Shown here: positions 19,848 through 28,776 of the stretch, one piece after another
Layout: every line of letters starts with the position of its first letter
Numbering within the stretch: the first letter of the stretch is position 1
From: Bacteroidales bacterium
GTDB lineage: Bacteria; Bacteroidota; Bacteroidia; Bacteroidales; WCHB1-69
DNA: 61,408 nucleotides
NCBI GenBank assembly: GCA_017535665.1
Contig: JAFXTS010000010.1
Span: 1 to 61,408 of the forward strand
Direction: 5' to 3'
Program-made: the position numbers and the translations under genes
Notes under the pieces: model-generated
Seen by the model: the letters and a program-made list of their open reading frames with translations, nothing else
Told to the model about the DNA's origin: nothing
Database searches by the model: none

Positions 19848-21494
19848 ATGGAAAAGATTGTCATTTCATTGTTGTCAGCATTGTTATTGATGGCTGGCGT
19901 GCAGGCACAGACCACCACCAACGCCACGGTGGAAAAAGCCACGGTTTATCTCTACGGCGCCACCCTCACACAGACCGCCACCGCCACGCTCAAAAGCGGC
20001 AGTCAGGAGGTGATCATCACGGGATTGAGTCCGTTCATTGAAATCAGCAGTCTGAAAGTCACCGCCAACGGCGTACTCATCTCCTCCACCGAGTTTTCCA
20101 CCGACTACCTCACCCCGGCCAAAGACAACGCCCGCATCAACCGGATGAAAGACTCGTTGAAGTCCTACGAAAAAAAGCACACGGAGGTGGTGAACGAGCT
20201 TGACATCAATGAACATCTCTTAAAAATGCTCAAAGACGGTACTCTCCACAACATGCAACAGACGGAGCATACGGTGTCGGTGGCAGACATCAACGCCAAT
20301 ATGGAATTGTACAAATCCAAGGCAGACGCATTACTGAAGAAGATCGATGAGTGCGACAGCAAAATCGAGGAGCTGAACCAGACCATCGAGCGTCTGAACC
20401 AACAAATTGCGCAAGATGAGACTTCCGGCAAGCAACAGAACGGCGTACTTCATCTGTCGGTGAGCGTACCAAAGGACATCACCACCAAATTCACCATCAC
20501 CTACTTTACCAACACCGCCTCGTGGACGCCCTGCTACGACCTTAACATCCACGACATGCAACCGCAAGTGACGTTGCAAGCCAAGGCGCAAGTGCAACAA
20601 TTCACCGGCCTCGACTGGACCCACACCATGCTCACTCTGTCGAACGCCACCCCCAACAAGACCTCTGTGGCACCTGTGTTCTCAACATGGTTTCTGAGAT
20701 TTCAGCTCCGTAGCCAACGATACAGCAAACAGGATGCGGATTACCTAAGCAACACCATGGTGTATGAGGTTGAGGAGTCTGCTGCTGCCGAAAAAGGATA
20801 TTTTGATTTTTCATCTGCAGCAGGTGTCGAAACTGTTCCCGCCCCCATCAGCATGAACAACTTTGTGGATGTGGATATGCAGGAGGTGCATGTCAACTAT
20901 GTCATCGCCATCCCCTACGACATTCCTGGCAATGGTAAGGCGCAACTCATTGATTTAAAAGATTATACCATCAACGCAGAATATACCTACTATAGCATTC
21001 CGAAATTGTCGGACGAAACCTACCTTTTGGCTACTTTGACGGGCTATGAGAAGTACAACCTGCTGCCGGGACAAGCCACCGTTACCTTCAACAACACCTT
21101 CATCGGGAAAACGCGCATCAATCCCAACACGGCCGACAGTCTGTTCACCGTCACCCTCGCCACCGACCCGCGTGTTTCGGTGAAACGTGAGAAGCAGAAA
21201 CAGTTCTGCGAGACGAAACATGTGGGCAACACTACCACCACCACCGAATCGTACCTGATTACGGTAAAGAACAACCAGAACAAGCAGGTGAAACTGACGC
21301 TGAAGGAGCAGTATCCGATTTCAGCCGACAAGGACATTGAGGTGAAAGTGACCGAAATCAAGCCGGCGGCCACCTACAACAAGACTGGCATCGGCGTAGT
21401 GACCTGGGAGACCGAGCTGAAAGAGGGCGAAACACGCACCTTCTCTGTGACCTACAGCGTGAAATACCCGAAGGACAAGACCATCAGCTGGTAA
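19848..21494 (+). CDS. MuiA-like protein (DUF4140/DUF4139)
   Basis: A 548-residue exported protein with a signal peptide (VISLLSALLLMAGVQAQ). It has an N-terminal DUF4140 domain (VEKATVYLYGATLTQTA ... IEISSLKVTANG), a coiled-coil middle (DECDSKIEELNQTIERLNQQ) and a C-terminal DUF4139 beta-rich domain (SWTPCYDLNIHDMQPQVTLQAKAQVQQFTGLDW ... near the end GETRTFSVTYSVKYPKDK). The family is called mucoidy inhibitor A in other bacteria, but its biochemical role is unknown. A terminator-like palindrome lies 79 bp downstream. Confidence 0.85.
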   Translation: MEKIVISLLSALLLMAGVQAQTTTNATVEKATVYLYGATLTQTATATLKSGSQEVIITGLSPFIEISSLKVTANGVLISSTEFSTDYLTPAKDNARINRMKDSLKSYEKKHTEVVNELDINEHLLKMLKDGTLHNMQQTEHTVSVADINANMELYKSKADALLKKIDECDSKIEELNQTIERLNQQIAQDETSGKQQNGVLHLSVSVPKDITTKFTITYFTNTASWTPCYDLNIHDMQPQVTLQAKAQVQQFTGLDWTHTMLTLSNATPNKTSVAPVFSTWFLRFQLRSQRYSKQDADYLSNTMVYEVEESAAAEKGYFDFSSAAGVETVPAPISMNNFVDVDMQEVHVNYVIAIPYDIPGNGKAQLIDLKDYTINAEYTYYSIPKLSDETYLLATLTGYEKYNLLPGQATVTFNNTFIGKTRINPNTADSLFTVTLATDPRVSVKREKQKQFCETKHVGNTTTTTESYLITVKNNQNKQVKLTLKEQYPISADKDIEVKVTEIKPAATYNKTGIGVVTWETELKEGETRTFSVTYSVKYPKDKTISW

Positions 21495-21572
21495 CAATGT
21501 ACAATTGACAATTGAAACCGGGAAATTGAAGATTCGAAAGATTTGAAAAAATTGAAAGATTCGAGAATTGTA

Positions 21573-21596
21573 GGGCGCAAAATTTTGCGCCCTTTT
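21573..21596. terminator. Palindromic intrinsic terminator between convergent genes
   Basis: A perfect 20-bp palindrome, GGGCGCAAAATTTTGCGCCC (21573-21592), is followed on the plus strand by TTTT. It sits between convergent MuiA-like and sod genes and could serve both, though the minus-strand T-tract is weak. Confidence 0.7.
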
Positions 21597-21614
21597 CGAT
21601 TGAAAAATATACCG

Positions 21615-22199
21615 TTACACGTACCGATTCTCGACAACCTTCCAGTTCACAATGTCCCAAAGCGCGTTGAGGTGGTCGGGACGACGGTTCTGATAATCAA
21701 GATAATAGGCATGTTCCCACACGTCGAAGGTGAGCAGTGGGGTGAGGTCTTTCTGCACGGGGTTGGCGGCGTTGGGTTCTTGGGTGATGACGAGTTTGCC
21801 ATCCGCATCGGCGGAGAGCCACACCCAGCCGGAGCCGAAGAGGGTGGCACCGGTCTGCACGAACTCCTTCTGGAAGGCCTCGAAAGAGCCGAACTGTGCA
21901 TCGATGGCGGCAGCCAGTTTGCCAGCGGGACGGTTGTCGGCTTTCGGAGCGGCGAACTGCAAGAAATAGAGATTGTGGTTCAGAATCTGTCCAGCATTGT
22001 TGAGCATTCCGCCGGTGGCTTTCTTCACGATTTCCACCAACGGCATCTCCTCGAAAGGCGTACCCGCGATGGCGGCGTTCAGGTTGTTGACATACCCTTG
22101 CAGGTGTTTTCCGTGGTGAAATCCGATAGTTTGCGCAGAAATAATCGGTTCCAAAGCGTTGGCCTCGTAAGGCAGATTGATCAGTTCAAATTTTCCCAT
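21615..22199 (-). CDS. sod: Iron/manganese superoxide dismutase
   Basis: This 194-residue enzyme converts superoxide to hydrogen peroxide and oxygen. The four metal ligands are visible: the His of TIGFHHGKHL near residue 26, the His of GQILNHNLYF near residue 74, and the Asp and His of TFDVWEHAYYLDY near residues 157-161. The sequence is close in style to the Fe/Mn (cambialistic) enzymes of Bacteroidales, but metal preference cannot be fixed from sequence alone. It is a single gene with its own promoter at 22228-22235. Confidence 0.97.
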   Translation of the reverse strand: MGKFELINLPYEANALEPIISAQTIGFHHGKHLQGYVNNLNAAIAGTPFEEMPLVEIVKKATGGMLNNAGQILNHNLYFLQFAAPKADNRPAGKLAAAIDAQFGSFEAFQKEFVQTGATLFGSGWVWLSADADGKLVITQEPNAANPVQKDLTPLLTFDVWEHAYYLDYQNRRPDHLNALWDIVNWKVVENRYV

Positions 22200-22227
22200 A
22201 ATTGTAACGATTTTGATAATGACGGGG

Positions 22228-22235
22228 CAAAGATA
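22228..22235 (-). promoter_or_regulatory. -7 box for sod
   Basis: TATCTTTG on the minus strand, 28 bp upstream of the sod ATG. It is divergent from the box at 22265-22272. Confidence 0.65.
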
Positions 22236-22264
22236 CGACTTTTTTTAGTTTCACAAAAAAATTG

Positions 22265-22272
22265 TAACTTTG
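22265..22272 (+). promoter_or_regulatory. -7 box for the LPG-synthase-domain gene
   Basis: TAACTTTG, followed by GCAG, fits TAnnTTTG. It overlaps the longest open frame (22270), which supports the start at 22291. Confidence 0.6.
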
Positions 22273-22290
22273 CAGCCTGAAATTACTATC

Positions 22291-23337
22291 ATGGAAAAGA
22301 AGAAAAATGCGGCTGTGGAAGTGCTGAAAAAGGTCCTTAAGTTCATCCTGTTCTTTGGGGTAGGCGTGTTTTTTGTATGGATTTCCATCCGGAAATTGTC
22401 GCCTGAGGATGTCACCCATTTGAAGGAGAGTGCGCGGCAGGTGACGAAAGGATCGGCGTGGGTTTTCCTGTTTCTTGCCTTCTTGGTGGGAGGAATTTCA
22501 AACTATATCCGTGCCTTACGACAGCGGCAGTTGTTGCAGCCTCTCGGTTACGAGACGCGCCGCAGCATGGTCTTCTACTCCGTAATGGTTTGTTATTTAG
22601 CCAACTACGTATTCCCTCGTCTCGGCGAGGTGCTGCGTTGCACCTTCCTGCAACGCTATGAGAAGGTGCCCTTTGAGAAGTCGCTGGGAACGGTGGTCAC
22701 GGAACGTGCCGTAGATTTCATCATCATGGTGGCCATTTTTATCGCGGCCTTCCTGCTGAACACCGGACTGATGGACTCACTCCATATCGGAGATTCCACC
22801 CTGCGTGAGATGTTATCGGCGAAGGCTGACGGCATGGCCAACAACTACAAACTTTACATCATCCTCGGCGCATTCGTGCTGTTCATCGTGGCGATTATCC
22901 TTACCCGCAAATGGTGGTCGAAGGTGAAATTGTTTGTCAAGATCAAGGACTTTTTTGTGGGGATTTGGCAAGGATTGATCTCCATCAAGGATGTGCGGAG
23001 GCCGTGGCTGTTCATCTTCTATTCGTTGCTGATATGGGTGTTGTGGGTGTTGGAGACTGTATTCTGTTTCCAGGCGTTTGATTTTCTCTCAGGATATACC
23101 TTTGTGATGATGTTCACGGTATTTGCCATGGGCAACATCGGCTTTTTGATCGGGCCTGGCGGCATCGGCACCTATCCGCTGATTGTGGCGGCCATGATTG
23201 TATTATACAGCGGTTCAGAACTTTACGCACCCGGCTTAGCGGCCGGTTGGATTGGCTGGGCGGTACAGACCCTCCAGGTACTCGTTCTCGGCCTGTTCTC
23301 GCTGACAGCAACCGCCTTTATGAAACGAAAGGAGTAG
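22291..23337 (+). CDS. Lysylphosphatidylglycerol synthase transmembrane domain protein (UPF0104)
   Basis: A 348-residue multispanning membrane protein with about eight hydrophobic helices. Family features include [17 protein letters not shown], the [13 protein letters not shown] loop and [10 protein letters not shown]. The domain is the flippase part of MprF-like proteins but lacks the cytoplasmic aminoacyl-transferase, so it is likely a lipid or glycolipid translocase of unknown substrate. It is followed 2 bp later by the heptose adenylyltransferase, then M23 and T9SS type B genes with 4-bp overlaps, so it probably heads an envelope operon. Confidence 0.85.
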   Translation: MEKKKNAAVEVLKKVLKFILFFGVGVFFVWISIRKLSPEDVTHLKESARQVTKGSAWVFLFLAFLVGGISNYIRALRQRQLLQPLGYETRRSMVFYSVMVCYLANYVFPRLGEVLRCTFLQRYEKVPFEKSLGTVVTERAVDFIIMVAIFIAAFLLNTGLMDSLHIGDSTLREMLSAKADGMANNYKLYIILGAFVLFIVAIILTRKWWSKVKLFVKIKDFFVGIWQGLISIKDVRRPWLFIFYSLLIWVLWVLETVFCFQAFDFLSGYTFVMMFTVFAMGNIGFLIGPGGIGTYPLIVAAMIVLYSGSELYAPGLAAGWIGWAVQTLQVLVLGLFSLTATAFMKRKE

Positions 23338-23339
23338 CC

Positions 23340-23813
23340 ATGACAGTAACGGACATCGAGAAAAAAATCATCCCTGCGGCAGCGTGGAGCAAGCCCGAAG
23401 GACAGAAGGTGGTCTTCACCAACGGTTGTTTCGACATCCTGCACCGCGGTCACGCCACCTACCTGGCACAAGCCCACGCACTCGGCGACCTGCTGGTGGT
23501 AGGACTCAACACCGATGCCTCCGTGCGGCGGCTCAAAGGCCCTTCGAGACCGGTCAACAACCAGTACGACCGTGCTTTCCTGCTCGCTTCGCTCGCCTGT
23601 GTCGATTTCGTCATCCTCTTCGATGAAGACACCCCCGAGCAACTCATCCACACCGTATGTCCCGACGTGCTCGTCAAAGGCGGCGATTATACCCTCGACA
23701 CCATCGTGGGCGCCAACTTCGTGCTGCAAAATGGCGGCATCGTCACCACCATCCCCTTTGTTGACGGATATTCCACCACATCGACATTAAACAAAATCAC
23801 TCAACCATTATGA
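23340..23813 (+). CDS. rfaE2: D-glycero-beta-D-manno-heptose 1-phosphate adenylyltransferase (RfaE domain II)
   Basis: This enzyme makes ADP-heptose from heptose 1-phosphate and ATP for LPS inner-core synthesis. The 157-residue protein has the nucleotidyltransferase motif [17 protein letters not shown] near residue 27, [16 protein letters not shown] near residue 60 and the later VKGGDY motif. It is the stand-alone domain II; in enterobacteria it is fused to the kinase as HldE. The ATG at 23340 is chosen because the longer frame lies inside the upstream gene. Its TGA overlaps the ATG of the M23 gene (ATGA), indicating translational coupling. Confidence 0.94.
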   Translation: MTVTDIEKKIIPAAAWSKPEGQKVVFTNGCFDILHRGHATYLAQAHALGDLLVVGLNTDASVRRLKGPSRPVNNQYDRAFLLASLACVDFVILFDEDTPEQLIHTVCPDVLVKGGDYTLDTIVGANFVLQNGGIVTTIPFVDGYSTTSTLNKITQPL

Positions 23814-24829
23814 AAAAAATCATTAACCTTATCCTTTTCATCGCCATCCTTTCCACACCCTGGCTTCACGCCCAAGATGACGTGCTGAATCCCTACGAGG
23901 GCAATGCCACCTCGGATCCATCAGAAAACCTCATCACGGAAAGTTATCAGATTCCATCCTACAATCTTTATCTTCAAGATTGGAATAATGAATATCTGAA
24001 GATCAAATCATTAGGCATTTCTTTTGGGAATAATGACGATATCAAAATTATCTTGGTAGAGAGTCATAACAATGCCTTCGCGATGCCCTGCGACCTGTAC
24101 AGAATCACCAGCAAGTATGGCAACCGCAAGGGGGGCATGCATACCGGCATCGACCTTGCGCTGGCCAAAGGAGCGCCCATCCGCTGCTGTTTCGACGGCG
24201 TGGTGCGCATGGCGAAAGAGTATAGCAGTTACGGCAAGACCGTGGTGGTGCGGCACTACAACGGACTGGAGACCGTTTATGCGCATCTCGACTCTATCTA
24301 CGTGCAACCCAACGAGATGGTGAGAGCTGGACAGCTGGTGGGCACAGCGGGCAACTCAGGACGCGCCAGCGGCGTACACCTCCACTTCGAGACGCGCTTC
24401 CTGTACGAGCATTTCGACCCCGAAAAGATGATTGACTTCGGCAGCGGCGACCTCATCAGCAACATCCTCACCATCGCCAAGTCAGAACTCGACTTCGACA
24501 CGGCACCCGAAGCACCAGCCACCGCACAGACTCCCACCCCGACTCCTACTCCAACACCTGCTCCCACCACAGCCAACAACAACGCTCCGGCAACGGCCAA
24601 CAACGCCCCTGCCACCACCAATCCCACCCCGAAACCTGCCACACAGCCTGCCCCTAACAATACCGCGAATAACAACAACTCGGGCAGCGTCATCCATACG
24701 GTAGTGTCGGGCGACACGCTTTACGGCATCGCCAGAAAATATGGAACTACAGTTGACAAATTATTAAAACTCAACAATATAACCGAAGATAGCAAACTTC
24801 AGTTAGGACAAAAGATTCGTGTAAAATGA
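23810..24829 (+). CDS. M23 family metallopeptidase with C-terminal LysM domain
   Basis: This 339-residue exported protein has a signal peptide ([17 protein letters not shown]) and an M23 (LytM-type) domain near residues 95-210. Zinc-binding and catalytic segments are visible: [14 protein letters not shown] (His and Asp ligands) and the paired histidines in [13 protein letters not shown] long Pro/Thr/Asn/Ala-rich linker (~230-290) leads to a LysM peptidoglycan-binding domain at the C-terminus ([18 protein letters not shown]). It likely cuts or remodels peptidoglycan cross-links in the periplasm. Its start overlaps rfaE2, and its stop overlaps the next gene's start by 4 bp. Confidence 0.94.
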   Translation: MKKIINLILFIAILSTPWLHAQDDVLNPYEGNATSDPSENLITESYQIPSYNLYLQDWNNEYLKIKSLGISFGNNDDIKIILVESHNNAFAMPCDLYRITSKYGNRKGGMHTGIDLALAKGAPIRCCFDGVVRMAKEYSSYGKTVVVRHYNGLETVYAHLDSIYVQPNEMVRAGQLVGTAGNSGRASGVHLHFETRFLYEHFDPEKMIDFGSGDLISNILTIAKSELDFDTAPEAPATAQTPTPTPTPTPAPTTANNNAPATANNAPATTNPTPKPATQPAPNNTANNNNSGSVIHTVVSGDTLYGIARKYGTTVDKLLKLNNITEDSKLQLGQKIRVK

Positions 24830-27414
24830 AAAAATGGCTGGCCCTTCTTGCGCTTTTGCTGTTGCCATGGGCGACATGGGCGACTCATCAACGGGCCGGC
24901 GAGATTACTTACGAGCATTTAGGAGGCCTCACCTACCGTTTTACCATCATCACCTACACCTATACCCCCAGCGCGGCCGATCGTCCGCAGATAGAGGTCT
25001 TCTGGGGGGATGGCAACTCCTCCATCGTTGACCGCTACCAGAAAATCAACATGGACAATGACATCAGCCGCAACATCTACATCACCGAACACACCTACCC
25101 CTCCACGGGCACCTATCACATCACTTTTGAAGACCCCAACCGCAACAACGGAATTGTCAACATTCCCAACTCGGTCAACATCCCGTTTTTCCTCGAAACC
25201 ATACTTGTTATCAACCCGTTCCTCGGTGCCAACTCATCGCCGCAATTGCTCAATCCACCCATTGACAATGGCTGCACGGGCGTGCCGTACTACCACAACC
25301 CGGGTGCTTACGACCCCGATGGCGACAGTTTGAGCTACAGTCTCATCCCCTGCCGTGGCTACGAGGGTGATGATATCCCCGGCTATTCGCTCCCGGCGGC
25401 CAGCAACTTCATCGACATTGACCCGCGCACCGGCGACCTCACCTGGGATTCGCCATTGGCGGTGGGCGAATACAACATCGCCATCCTCATCCAGGAGTGG
25501 CGGCACGGCGTGCTCATCGGCTCGGTAGTGCGCGACATGCAGATCACCATCATCGCCTGCAACAACCAGCCGCCGGAAATCATCACCTGCATGGACACCT
25601 GCGTCACCGCCGGTGAGATGCTCCAGCTGACGGTCACCGCCACCGATGCCAACTCCACTTCTGTGCGGCTTACAGCTACCGGCGGCGTGTTCGGACTTTC
25701 CGACCATCACGCCACCTTCCCGACCGCCGAAGGCACACCGCCAGTGAGCAGTCAGTTTACGTGGAACACCGCTTGTAGCCACATCCGTCTCGCCCCTTAC
25801 AGCGTGCTGTTTAAGGCTGTAGATAATGGTCCGCAGGTTAATCTCACTTCTTATAAAACCCTAACTATCACCGTAGTAGCACCCAAACCAGAAAATGTCG
25901 TGGCAGAGCCGGTGGGCAACACCATCGAGGTATCTTGGTCGCTGCATGCCTGTACCCAAACGGCCGGCTACCGCATCTACCGTCGGAACGGCAGTTACGA
26001 CTTCGAGCCCGACAACTGCGAGACAGGACTGCCCAGCTACACCGGCTACCAGCTGGTGGGAGAGACGCACGACTGGACCGACTGCCAGTTTGTGGACGAC
26101 GGCACCTCGCTGCCCCTTTATCACGGCAACGACTACTGCTACCGTGTAGTGGCTTACTACCCCGACGGCGCCGAAAGTTACGTGTCGGACGAGGCCTGCA
26201 CAGTGTTGCACAACGACGTGCCCCGCCTCACCCATGCCGACATTGAGACCACCGAATCCGAGAATGGTATCATCCACGTGAAGTGGCTCCGTCCCACCGA
26301 ACTCGACACTATCCAATATCCAGGTCCGGAGTACCAATACCGGCTTTACAGAGCTCATTCTAACCAGCCTAACGATTTCCAGCTCATCTATACGGGAATG
26401 TCGTTGCAGGACACGCAATTTACGGACATGGGGGTAAATACACTTGACCTGACCTACACCTACAAGGTGGAGGTGTGGGCTGAAGTACACGACAGCCTCG
26501 TGCTCGCCGGCACGTCGGATCCGGCCTCCTCACTGCGGCTGTCTATCACCCCGCTCGACTGCGCCTTGCAGTTGGACTGGACCGCCACTGTACCCTGGAC
26601 CAACACCGAATACACCATTTACCGGTGGGATGAAATCGCCCAGCAATTCGACTCCATCGCCACCACCACCGAACGCACTTATACCGACCGCGGGCTGCTC
26701 AACGGTACCTCCTACTGCTACCTCGTGCGGTCAACCGGCGGCTACTTTGCCCCCGACACCATCGCACCCTTCCTCAACCGCTCGCAGAAAGATTGCGCCG
26801 TGCCTGCCGACCTCACCCCGCCGGAAGTGCCGCAGCTGACCGTCACCACCGACTGCGAAACCGTGACATTAGACTGGACCTTCTCCAATGACTCCGCATA
26901 TCTTGATGTCTATCAATATTATATCCACTACAAACCCACCTTGGAGGATGCCTTTACCATTCTTGACTCGTTCTACATTCCCAACGACTGCTACACTACC
27001 CACTGCACCTATTCCATCACCGACCTCCCATACGTCATCGGCTGTTTCGCGCTGTCGGCCATCGACACCGTGGGCAACTGGTCGGGCATGACCGACACCG
27101 TATGCTTCGACATCGACGACTGCTTCAACTACGAGCTTCCCAACATCATCACCCCTAATGGCGACGGCTACAACGACATTCTCGTTCCTTTCCCCTATAA
27201 AGGCGTGCAAAGTGTTGATTTTTACCTTTATAACCGATGGGGTAGATTGGTTTACAAAACCACCGACATCGACATCAACTGGGATGGGAAGGACATGAAC
27301 AGCCACCAGATGTCGTCAGACGGAACGTACTATTACGTCTGCAAGGTCCATCTGCCTTCTTTGCATGGCACCATTACCAAAGATTTGCACGGCACTGTCA
27401 CAGTAATTCGTTAA
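24826..27414 (+). CDS. Secreted protein with T9SS type B (gliding-associated) C-terminal domain
   Basis: An 862-residue exported protein with a signal peptide (LALLALLLLPWATWA) and a family-typical start after it (THQRAGEITYEHLGG). Several immunoglobulin/FN3-like beta domains follow (VEVSWSLHACTQTAGYRIY, ALQLDWTATVPWTNTEYTIY). The C-terminal ~95 residues are a type B sorting signal (LPNIITPNGDGYND ... FYLYNRWGRLVYKT ... DGTYYYVCKV). Proteins with this ending leave the cell by T9SS. Its role is unknown, and adhesion is an inference. It is translationally coupled to the M23 peptidase gene, as the two share ATGA. Confidence 0.9.
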   Translation: MKKWLALLALLLLPWATWATHQRAGEITYEHLGGLTYRFTIITYTYTPSAADRPQIEVFWGDGNSSIVDRYQKINMDNDISRNIYITEHTYPSTGTYHITFEDPNRNNGIVNIPNSVNIPFFLETILVINPFLGANSSPQLLNPPIDNGCTGVPYYHNPGAYDPDGDSLSYSLIPCRGYEGDDIPGYSLPAASNFIDIDPRTGDLTWDSPLAVGEYNIAILIQEWRHGVLIGSVVRDMQITIIACNNQPPEIITCMDTCVTAGEMLQLTVTATDANSTSVRLTATGGVFGLSDHHATFPTAEGTPPVSSQFTWNTACSHIRLAPYSVLFKAVDNGPQVNLTSYKTLTITVVAPKPENVVAEPVGNTIEVSWSLHACTQTAGYRIYRRNGSYDFEPDNCETGLPSYTGYQLVGETHDWTDCQFVDDGTSLPLYHGNDYCYRVVAYYPDGAESYVSDEACTVLHNDVPRLTHADIETTESENGIIHVKWLRPTELDTIQYPGPEYQYRLYRAHSNQPNDFQLIYTGMSLQDTQFTDMGVNTLDLTYTYKVEVWAEVHDSLVLAGTSDPASSLRLSITPLDCALQLDWTATVPWTNTEYTIYRWDEIAQQFDSIATTTERTYTDRGLLNGTSYCYLVRSTGGYFAPDTIAPFLNRSQKDCAVPADLTPPEVPQLTVTTDCETVTLDWTFSNDSAYLDVYQYYIHYKPTLEDAFTILDSFYIPNDCYTTHCTYSITDLPYVIGCFALSAIDTVGNWSGMTDTVCFDIDDCFNYELPNIITPNGDGYNDILVPFPYKGVQSVDFYLYNRWGRLVYKTTDIDINWDGKDMNSHQMSSDGTYYYVCKVHLPSLHGTITKDLHGTVTVIR

Positions 27415-27433
27415 CCCACTAAAAACAAACAAG

Positions 27434-27847
27434 ATGCAGCTACAACAACGCATAAACGAGGGGCGCACCGAGTGTTTCGATATCATTAGGAGGAAGTGGG
27501 TAACGCTGACCCCCGAAGAGGCTGTACGGCAGTTCCTGATTCATTTTATGGTGGAAGAGCGGAGAATTCCGGCGGTGCGTATCTCGGTGGAGCGCGAGAT
27601 TACGGTCAATGGGCTGAAGCGGCGGTACGACTTGGTGGTTTACCAGCCGGGCGGCGAGATACTGGCGGTGATTGAGTGCAAGGCACCGCACGTGCAGCTG
27701 ACGCAGGCGGTGGTGGAGCAGGCAGGACGATACAACAAAACCCTTCATGCGCCCTATATTGGGGTGAGCAACGGGAAAGAGAGTCGATTTTTCAAGATTG
27801 ATTTTGAGTCGGAGAAGATTGATTTTTTGGAGGGATGGCCTTTTTAA
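27434..27847 (+). CDS. Stand-alone HSDR_N-like (type I restriction R N-terminal) domain protein
   Basis: A 137-residue cytoplasmic protein resembling the N-terminal nuclease-fold domain of type I restriction R subunits (HSDR_N). The PD-(D/E)xK elements are visible: aspartate in KRRYDLVVYQPG and the ExK core in ILAVIECKAPHVQL. Helices such as EEAVRQFLIHFMVEE precede the fold. It has no helicase domain and is far from the hsdM locus in this window. Such small proteins are conserved in Bacteroidetes and their role is unclear. It lies 18 bp before fabD. Confidence 0.78.
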   Translation: MQLQQRINEGRTECFDIIRRKWVTLTPEEAVRQFLIHFMVEERRIPAVRISVEREITVNGLKRRYDLVVYQPGGEILAVIECKAPHVQLTQAVVEQAGRYNKTLHAPYIGVSNGKESRFFKIDFESEKIDFLEGWPF

Positions 27848-27865
27848 TCAGAAAATTAAGAGAAT

Positions 27866-28750
27866 ATGAAAGCATACGTTTTCCCCGGACAGGGGGCACA
27901 ATTTATCGGGATGGGCAAAGAGTTGTACGAGAGCCGTCCGGCCGCACGCGAACTTTTTGAACGCGCCAATACCATTTTAGGATTCCGCATCACCGACATC
28001 ATGTTTGCGGGCAGTGAGGAGGAGCTGAAAATGACGAAGGTGACACAACCTGCCGTATTTTTGCACTCGGTAATTGAGTTCCTGACGGCCGATGGACTCC
28101 CCTCTCCCGACATGGTAGCCGGTCACTCGTTGGGCGAATTTTCTGCGCTGGTGGCCAACCGCACCTTAGACTTCGAGGATGCCTTGAAGTTGGTGAGCCA
28201 ACGTGCGCTGGCGATGCAGAAAGCCTGTGAGTTACGTCCTTCCACGATGGCCGCCATCCTCAAATTCGACGACCAGAAGATTGAGGAAGTCTGTGCCTCC
28301 ATCACCGAGGAGGTGGTGGTGACCGCCAACTACAACAGTCCCGGACAATTAGTGATTTCCGGTTCGGTAGAAGGGGTGGATTTAGCGATCCAGAAGCTGC
28401 GCGAGATCGGGGCACGGCGCGTACTGCCACTCAACGTGGGCGGGGCGTTCCACTCGCCGCTGATGCAGTCGGCACAGGAGAAGCTGGCGGCGGCTATCGA
28501 GCAGACCAATTTCCACGAGCCCATCTGTCCTATCTACCAGAACATCAGCGCACAAGGCACCACCGATGTCGCTACCATCCAACAGAATCTCAAAGACCAG
28601 CTCACCCATCCGGTACGATGGACACAGTCGGTGCAACAGATGGTGGCGGATGGGGCTACCGAATTTGTGGAGTTCGATCCCGGCGAGGTGTTATGTGGAC
28701 TGGTACGCCGCATCGCACCGGAAGTATCCGACGGAGTACGGCATATTTAA
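27866..28750 (+). CDS. fabD: Malonyl-CoA:ACP transacylase (FabD)
   Basis: FabD transfers malonyl from CoA to ACP, supplying the extender unit for fatty acid synthesis. The 294-residue protein has the oxyanion-hole start YVFPGQGAQF, the nucleophile Ser88 in AGHSLGEFSAL and the catalytic His196 in GGAFHSPLM. The GQLVISGSVEGVD segment is also typical. It is intact and of normal length. Confidence 0.97.
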   Translation: MKAYVFPGQGAQFIGMGKELYESRPAARELFERANTILGFRITDIMFAGSEEELKMTKVTQPAVFLHSVIEFLTADGLPSPDMVAGHSLGEFSALVANRTLDFEDALKLVSQRALAMQKACELRPSTMAAILKFDDQKIEEVCASITEEVVVTANYNSPGQLVISGSVEGVDLAIQKLREIGARRVLPLNVGGAFHSPLMQSAQEKLAAAIEQTNFHEPICPIYQNISAQGTTDVATIQQNLKDQLTHPVRWTQSVQQMVADGATEFVEFDPGEVLCGLVRRIAPEVSDGVRHI

Positions 28751-28776
28751 GTAATAGTATTGGAGATAAATTTCCG

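Noticed and set aside
24520..24680. Apparent short tandem repeats in the M23 gene
   Set aside because: They encode a Pro/Thr/Asn/Ala linker between the peptidase and LysM domain, which is normal for such proteins.
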